Notes under the pieces: generated by a model
Databases searched by the model: none
What the model saw: only the letters and a program-made list of their open reading frames with translations
Told to the model about the DNA's origin: nothing
Assembly: GCA_026418715.1 (NCBI GenBank)
Contig: JAOAAV010000063.1
Location: 1 to 40,487 of the forward strand
Origin: Clostridia bacterium
Lineage (GTDB): Bacteria; Bacillota; Clostridia; UBA1381
Direction: 5' to 3'
Length of the DNA: 40,487 nt
Part shown: positions 36,498 through 40,487 of the stretch, piece by piece
Position numbering within the stretch: position 1 is the stretch's first letter
Layout: every line of letters begins with the position of its first letter
Position numbers and translations under genes: made by a program

Positions 36498-36565
36498 ACA
36501 GATGTTTTGTAAATTTTATTTTTATTCATTGGAATGAATTATCGATTTGTAATAAAATCTTCTTT

Positions 36566-36594
36566 GCATATAAATTTTGATTGAGTGCAAAATA
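36566..36594 (+). promoter_or_regulatory. Candidate sigma-G promoter of the SASP gene
   Basis: GCATA (36566-36570), 17 bases, then CAAAATA (36588-36594), which matches 6 of 7 positions of the sigma-G -10 pattern CATWHTA. SASP genes of Bacillus are sigma-G genes, which fits. Confidence 0.6.
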
Positions 36595-36601
36595 ATAGCG
36601 T

Positions 36602-36621
36602 AGCCGATTGAAAAATTGGCT
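36602..36621 (+). promoter_or_regulatory. 5'-end hairpin of the SASP mRNA
   Basis: AGCCGAT (36602-36608) pairs with ATTGGCT (36615-36621), with one G-U pair and a 6-base loop. If transcription starts near 36601, the mRNA would begin with this hairpin. A second short pairing (CTTCTT with AAGAAG) lies further into the leader. Confidence 0.4.
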
Positions 36622-36696
36622 GAGTTACTACTTGAATGCTTCTTCATGCGAAAAAGAAGTGAAAATGTAAGTTTAAACGGTTTGGAGGATTTACAG

Positions 36697-36888
36697 ATGA
36701 GTAGAAACAGAATTATTGTCCCTGAAGCAAAACAGGCAATGGATCGATTCAAGATGGAATCGGCAAATGAAGTTGGCGTTAATCTCAAGCAAGGTTATAA
36801 CGGCGACCTAACCGCCAGACAAGCAGGTTCGGTTGGTGGTCAAATGGTTAAAAAAATGGTGCAGGACTACGAAAATAAGATTAAATAA
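36697..36888 (+). CDS. Small acid-soluble spore protein, alpha/beta type
   Basis: Coats forespore DNA and protects it, then is cut by the GPR protease on germination. The 63-residue protein shows both family blocks: IIVPEAKQAMDRFKMESANE followed by VGVNL (which contains the GPR cut region) and LTARQAGSVGGQMVKKMVQ. The ATG at 36697 follows TTGGAGG; the frame is open 27 codons upstream within the leader but without family sequence. It is divergent from lexA and is followed by a strong terminator and a small orphan gene. Confidence 0.94.
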   Translation: MSRNRIIVPEAKQAMDRFKMESANEVGVNLKQGYNGDLTARQAGSVGGQMVKKMVQDYENKIK

Positions 36889-36894
36889 CTTATC

Positions 36895-36925
36895 AGCCTT
36901 AGGACTTTTATCCTAAGGCTGTTTT
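36895..36925 (+). terminator. Terminator after the SASP gene
   Basis: A perfect 10-bp stem (AGCCTTAGGA 36895-36904 with TCCTAAGGCT 36911-36920) and a following GTTTTA. Confidence 0.88.
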
Positions 36926-36946
36926 AACGAAAGAGGGAAGACTTTT

Positions 36947-37138
36947 ATGAACAACACAGATCACGGGGACATTCCTCTGGGATTGGGGATGGCGCTTGCA
37001 CAAAATCCGGATGCTATGATGCATTTTTCAACTTTTTCTTTTGAAAAAAAGCAAAAAGTGTTAGAACATGTGCATACCATAAATTCAAAACACGAGATGC
37101 AGGAATATGTAAATCAAATTTCAAAAAATTTAGTGTGA
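36947..37138 (+). CDS. Small protein of unknown function (DIPLGLGMALAQNP type)
   Basis: A 63-residue reading frame with GAGGGAAG nine bases before the ATG. The N-terminal part is DIPLGLGMALAQNPDAMMHF, and the rest is helical and charged (FEKKQKVLEHVHTINSKHEM followed by QEYVNQI). I recall similar short proteins in Clostridia (GFGMALAQN followed by a helix and a K-E-M region), but no function. No membrane segment is seen. It follows the SASP terminator and has its own terminator. No promoter of its own is clear, so read-through from the SASP promoter may supply it. Confidence 0.7.
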   Translation: MNNTDHGDIPLGLGMALAQNPDAMMHFSTFSFEKKQKVLEHVHTINSKHEMQEYVNQISKNLV

Positions 37139-37164
37139 ATATTAAATCATTTTTAAAAATGGCA

Positions 37165-37213
37165 AAGCACAAGAGATACTTTTTGCGTAAAGCTCTCTCT
37201 TGTGCTTAATTTT
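37165..37213 (+). terminator. Terminator after the small gene
   Basis: A perfect 12-bp stem (AAGCACAAGAGA 37165-37176 with TCTCTTGTGCTT 37196-37207), a 19-base loop, then AATTTTG. A weaker AT-rich hairpin (AAAACCA/TGGTTTT) follows within the next 40 bases. Confidence 0.75.
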
Positions 37214-37316
37214 GTTATTGAAAAACCATTTTTAAATATTGGTTTTAGAAAACATCCAAGGGATTTTTATATGATTTATTGATAAATAAAAAACAAATAA
37301 TTTTAACCAAAATTTG

Positions 37317-37345
37317 TTGATAAAACATTTCTTTTGTGCTACAAT
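37317..37345 (+). promoter_or_regulatory. SigA-type promoter of the kdu operon
   Basis: TTGATA (37317-37322), a 17-base spacer and TACAAT (37340-37345). A GTATAC palindrome at 37358-37363 lies just after the expected start site and may be part of an operator. Confidence 0.75.
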
Positions 37346-37379
37346 ATAAGATGTTTGGTATACATAAGGAGGAGTTGAA

Positions 37380-37766
37380 ATGGTTAAAGGAATAGAGCAT
37401 ATTGCGATTATATCAAAAGATACCGCTAGAATAAAAGATTGGTACCTTGAAATGTTTGGAGGCAAAATTGTTTACGACAACGGAAAGGGAACTTTCTTTT
37501 TAGCCTTTGAAGACGGCAGCATGATTGAATTTATCATGTCAGATCTGTCAAACGGAGAAAATGATCTTAAGACGGGCGGTATACGCCATATTGCTCTTAG
37601 TGTCGGAAACAGTGAGTTTGATGAGTTAGTGCAGAAATTGAAGCTTGCAAACGTTGAGGTTTTAACAGATGTTGCAATCAATCCCAGCGGTCTTAAAACG
37701 TTCTTTTTTAGAGACATTGACGGGAATATTCTGCATTTAATTTACAGACCCAACCCGCTGGTTTGA
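37380..37766 (+). CDS. VOC family (glyoxalase-like) protein
   Basis: The 128-residue protein has two beta-alpha-beta-beta-beta halves of the vicinal oxygen chelate fold. Likely metal ligands are His 7 (IEHIAI), Glu in SMIEFIM, and His in IRHIAL. The fourth position, usually Glu in DGNxxEL, is His here (DGNILHLIY). Substrate is unknown. As first gene of an operon with kduI and kduD it probably acts on, or cleans up after, uronate-derived keto sugars; that is inference. The ribosome site is AAGGAGGAG. Confidence 0.8.
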   Translation: MVKGIEHIAIISKDTARIKDWYLEMFGGKIVYDNGKGTFFLAFEDGSMIEFIMSDLSNGENDLKTGGIRHIALSVGNSEFDELVQKLKLANVEVLTDVAINPSGLKTFFFRDIDGNILHLIYRPNPLV

Positions 37767-37800
37767 TATTAATTTACTTAAATTTAGGAGGCTTTTACAA

Positions 37801-38637
37801 ATGGAGATGGAGATCAGATATGCTTGCCATCCGGATGATGTTAAGTATTACACTACAGAAGAATTAAGAAAAAACTTCTTGGTTGATGACCTGTTCAAGG
37901 CAGGAGAAATGAAGCTTGTTTACAGCCACGTTGACAGAATTATTTTTGGCAGTGCCGTTCCGACGAATGATGCTTTGGTCTTGGAAGCAGGCAAGGAACT
38001 TGGCGTGGAATTTTTCCTGCAAAGACGCGAGATGGGCATTATCAATATCGGCGCGCCGGGCAAGGTCATTCTTGACGGCAAAGCTTATGAGCTTGGCAAA
38101 AGATACGGAATGTACGTGGGTATGGGAATTAAGGATGTGAAGTTTGAAAGCGTTGATCCGTCAAATCCTGCAAAATTCTATATTAATTCCGCACCCGCAC
38201 ATCAGACATATCCGACCGTTGTGATTACACCCGAAATGGCTTCTCCGACTATGGTAGGTTCTGATGCGGAGTGTAATAAAAGAACCATAAACAAGTACTT
38301 AAATCCTGCTGTTTGCAAAACCTGCCAGCTTCAGATGGGACTTACAGAACTTGCGGAGGGCAGTGTGTGGAACACTATGCCTTGTCATACGCATGACAGA
38401 AGAATGGAAGTTTACTTCTATTTTGATATGGAACCTTCCACAAGAGTGTTCCATTTAATGGGAGAACCAGACGAAACACGTCACATTGTTATGGCAAACG
38501 AGCAGGCTGTAATTTCCCCGAGTTGGTCTATTCATTCCGGCTGTGCAACAAAGAGTTACACCTTTATATGGGGTATGGTCGGCGAAAATCAGACTTATGA
38601 CGACATGGACGTTATTAAAATGGATGATTTGAAATAA
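37801..38637 (+). CDS. kduI: 5-dehydro-4-deoxy-D-glucuronate isomerase
   Basis: Turns 5-keto-4-deoxyuronate, the breakdown product of unsaturated oligogalacturonides, into 3-deoxy-D-glycero-2,5-hexodiulosonate. The 278-residue length is normal. The cupin metal site appears as WNTMPCHTHDRRMEVYFYFD; YACHPDDVKYYTTEELRKNF, LYRxx-type start and HYSFIWGM-like end (SYTFIWGMVGENQ) also match. The ribosome site is AGGAGG. kduD, the next enzyme, follows. Confidence 0.96.
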   Translation: MEMEIRYACHPDDVKYYTTEELRKNFLVDDLFKAGEMKLVYSHVDRIIFGSAVPTNDALVLEAGKELGVEFFLQRREMGIINIGAPGKVILDGKAYELGKRYGMYVGMGIKDVKFESVDPSNPAKFYINSAPAHQTYPTVVITPEMASPTMVGSDAECNKRTINKYLNPAVCKTCQLQMGLTELAEGSVWNTMPCHTHDRRMEVYFYFDMEPSTRVFHLMGEPDETRHIVMANEQAVISPSWSIHSGCATKSYTFIWGMVGENQTYDDMDVIKMDDLK

Positions 38638-38657
38638 TTTAATTTATGGAGGACAAA

Positions 38658-39461
38658 ATGGATATATTAAACAAATTTTCACTTGATGGAAAAATTGCTC
38701 TTGTTACGGGAGCATCCTATGGAATAGGCTTTGCAATTGCAAGCGGATTTGCCGCTGCTGGAGCAACTATTGTATTTAACGACATCAATCAGGATTTGGT
38801 TGATAAAGGAATTGCTGCTTACAAGGAGGCAGGTATAGAGGCTTATGGCTATGTTTGTGATGTGACAAATGAAGAACAGGTCAACGCAATGGTAGCACAA
38901 ATTGAAAAAGAGGTCGGAGTTATTGACATATTGGTAAACAATGCGGGCATCATTAAGCGTATTCCAATGTGTGAAATGACAGCAGCCGAATTCAGACAGG
39001 TTATAGATATTGACTTAAACGGTCCTTTTATCGTGTCTAAAGCCGTGATTCCGAGCATGATCAAAAAAGGTCATGGAAAAATCATCAATATTTGTTCTAT
39101 GATGAGTGAATTAGGACGTGAAACAGTGTCTGCATATGCAGCCGCTAAGGGTGGTCTTAAAATGCTTACAAAGAACATCGCATCCGAGTATGGTGAGTTT
39201 AATATTCAATGCAATGGTATAGGCCCAGGTTACATTGCAACCCCTCAAACGGCACCTTTGAGAGAAATTCAACCTGACGGTTCAAGACATCCGTTTGACC
39301 AGTTTATAATTGCAAAAACTCCTGCGGCACGTTGGGGAGAACCCGATGATTTAACAGGTCCCGCCGTATTTTTGGCATCCGATGCGTCAAATTTCGTAAA
39401 TGGTCACATTCTTTACGTTGACGGCGGTATATTGGCTTATATCGGAAAGCAACCTAAGTAA
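38658..39461 (+). CDS. kduD: 2-dehydro-3-deoxy-D-gluconate 5-dehydrogenase
   Basis: Reduces the product of KduI to 2-keto-3-deoxygluconate with NAD(P)H. The 267-residue short-chain dehydrogenase has the nucleotide motif TGASYGIG near the N-terminus, NNAG, and the active-site Ser-Tyr-Lys (ICSMMSEL followed by YAAAK). The ATG at 38658 follows GGAGG; an ATG at 38646 is in frame but lies ahead of the ribosome site. With kduI it forms the lower pectin/uronate route; kdgK and kdgA are not in the window. Confidence 0.94.
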   Translation: MDILNKFSLDGKIALVTGASYGIGFAIASGFAAAGATIVFNDINQDLVDKGIAAYKEAGIEAYGYVCDVTNEEQVNAMVAQIEKEVGVIDILVNNAGIIKRIPMCEMTAAEFRQVIDIDLNGPFIVSKAVIPSMIKKGHGKIINICSMMSELGRETVSAYAAAKGGLKMLTKNIASEYGEFNIQCNGIGPGYIATPQTAPLREIQPDGSRHPFDQFIIAKTPAARWGEPDDLTGPAVFLASDASNFVNGHILYVDGGILAYIGKQPK

Positions 39462-39486
39462 AGTTTTATTCGGTTTGATAAGCCGT

Positions 39487-39514
39487 TTGACAAATATTAA
39501 AATAAGCGTATAAT
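39487..39514 (+). promoter_or_regulatory. SigA-type promoter of the thrS leader
   Basis: TTGACA (39487-39492), a 16-base spacer and TATAAT (39509-39514), both consensus boxes. The start site would be near 39521. Confidence 0.85.
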
Positions 39515-39520
39515 AGTAAC

Positions 39521-39798
39521 TAAAGACGATGAAGGAGACAGTAGCCATTTCATAAGCCAAACAGAGAGAGAGTGTCTTAGGCTGGAAGCATTCTTTTGGT
39601 GGAAATGGTGAATACCACTCCGGAGTTGCGCACTGAACGACTATTTGTTTATTAAGTGTTGCCGCTATCCCTTGCGTAAAAGGTTATTGAGTGATGATGT
39701 TGCCATCATAATTAGGGTGGAACCGTGCAATTATTTGCACCCCTAAAAGGAATGTTTTAGACTGTTTTTGTCTATACTTCTTTTAGGGGTGTTTTTTT
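39521..39798 (+). promoter_or_regulatory. T-box riboswitch of thrS (Thr, specifier ACC)
   Basis: Senses uncharged tRNA-Thr and lets transcription continue into thrS. The conserved T-box AGGGTGGAACCGTGC lies at about 39714-39728, with TGGA to pair with the tRNA end. Stem I carries an AGAGAGAG-type and GGTGGAAATGGTGAAT region with ACC at 39614-39616 as the likely specifier codon. The terminator is a 12-bp stem (39738-39749 with 39780-39791) followed by seven Ts. The left arm of that stem can pair with the T-box to form the antiterminator. Confidence 0.92.
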
Positions 39799-39828
39799 AA
39801 TATTCAAATTTGAGCAGGAGGAAAAACA

Positions 39829-40468
39829 ATGAGCGAAATGAACGAATTACAAACTTTAAGACACTCCGCTTCCCATATACTTGCGCAAGCGGTGAAAAGG
39901 CTATTCCCACAAACTAAATTGGCAATAGGGCCTGCCATAGACACCGGCTTTTATTATGACTTTGACAGCGAGCACACCTTCTCTCCGGAGGATTTGGAAA
40001 ATATAGAAGCTGAAATGAAGAAAATAGTAAAAGAAAATTTAAAAATCGAGCGTTTTGAACTTCCCCGTTCAGAAGCGCTTAAATTGATGGAAGATATGGG
40101 CGAGCCGTACAAGATTGAATTAATCAATGATTTGCCCGAAGACGCCGTTATCTCATTTTATAAGCAGGGCGATTTTACTGATCTTTGCGCAGGACCACAT
40201 GTGAGCTATACAAGCAAAGTGAAAGCATACAAGCTTTTGAGTGCAACAGGTGCCTACTGGCGTGGAAACGAAAAAAATAAAATGCTTCAGCGCATTTACG
40301 GTACTGCATTTGCGAACAAGCAGGATTTAGAGAATTATTTAGTACAGCTTGAAGAAGCGAAAAAACGTGATCATAATAAGTTAGGGCGTGAACTGGAATT
40401 ATTTACGACATCTGATTTGATTGGACAGGGATTGCCAATTTTACTCCCCAAAGGCGCAAGGATTATAC
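39829..40468 (+). CDS. thrS: Threonyl-tRNA synthetase, N-terminal part (partial)
   Basis: Charges tRNA-Thr. The ATG at 39829 follows AGGAGG, and about 213 codons are present before the contig ends. The protein begins directly with the editing domain: [18 protein letters not shown] (HxxxH at 12 and 16), [24 protein letters not shown] (the Cys and His of the editing site), then [20 protein letters not shown] and [11 protein letters not shown] at the entry to the catalytic domain. The N-terminal TGS domain of about 60 residues found in most bacterial ThrRS is absent; the T-box terminator lies immediately upstream, so there is no room for it. The reading frame past 40468 is adapter sequence. Confidence 0.92.
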
Positions 40469-40487
40469 CTGTCTCTTATACACATCT
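40469..40487. other. Illumina Nextera mosaic-end adapter at contig end
   Basis: The last 19 bases, CTGTCTCTTATACACATCT, are identical to the Tn5 mosaic-end sequence used in Nextera libraries. They are not part of the organism's genome. In the thrS frame they would encode a false tail (PVSYTHL). Confidence 0.95.

Noticed and set aside
1-40487. CRISPR array, prophage, insertion sequence or a novel defence system
   Set aside because: No regular direct repeats, transposase, integrase or defence-like gene cassette is present; nearly all genes are core genes.

Overview
The window reads as AT-rich chromosomal DNA of an endospore-forming, Gram-positive member of the Clostridia. The signs are the PolC-type replicase, LonB, SpoIIR, SleB-YpeB, an alpha/beta-type SASP, RemB, a T-box leader and GGAGG-type ribosome sites throughout. 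I see no phage, insertion sequence or CRISPR array. The window starts inside polC. It ends inside thrS with 19 bases that match the Illumina Nextera mosaic end, so the right edge is an assembly end and not genome.

Layout. 1-3.9 kb: 3' end of polC, convergent with an argG-argH arginine operon. 3.9-9.8 kb: ruvC, then ruvA-ruvB, a secreted N-acetylmuramoyl-L-alanine amidase, and the queuosine genes queA-tgt. 9.9-10.0 kb: tRNA-Leu(UAA) on the minus strand. 10.2-15.9 kb: recJ, the bifunctional (p)ppGpp enzyme, and yaaA-recF-remB, a group usually found beside dnaA/dnaN and gyrBA. 15.9-17.1 kb: a small conserved-looking gene with a sigma-E-like promoter and a DUF2225 zinc-ribbon protein. 17.2-19.35 kb: trpE-trpG behind a leader carrying a tandem (G/U)AG array typical of a TRAP binding site. 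19.35-19.8 kb: a non-coding gap with several inverted repeats. 19.8-24.8 kb: lonB, lonA, ysxC. 24.9-31.3 kb: a diglucosyldiacylglycerol-synthase-like glycosyltransferase, spoIIR divergent from sleB-ypeB, a LUD-domain protein and a Na/Pi cotransporter. 31.5-35.7 kb: operon nusB, TsaD-like paralog, xseA, xseB, ispA, PAP2-like DUF212. 35.8-37.2 kb: lexA divergent from an SASP gene, then a 63-residue orphan. 37.3-39.5 kb: VOC protein, kduI, kduD (pectin and uronate breakdown). 39.5 kb to the end: T-box leader and thrS.

Most genes are housekeeping. The points most worth a second look are the TRAP-type trp leader, whose hairpin masks the trpE ribosome site and ends in six Ts; the TsaD-like gene that has no usable start codon in its reading frame; candidate sporulation promoters at several genes; the unexplained repeats between trpG and lonB; and the adapter at the contig end. 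All calls rest on reading the sequence and on knowledge of the families; no database search was run.
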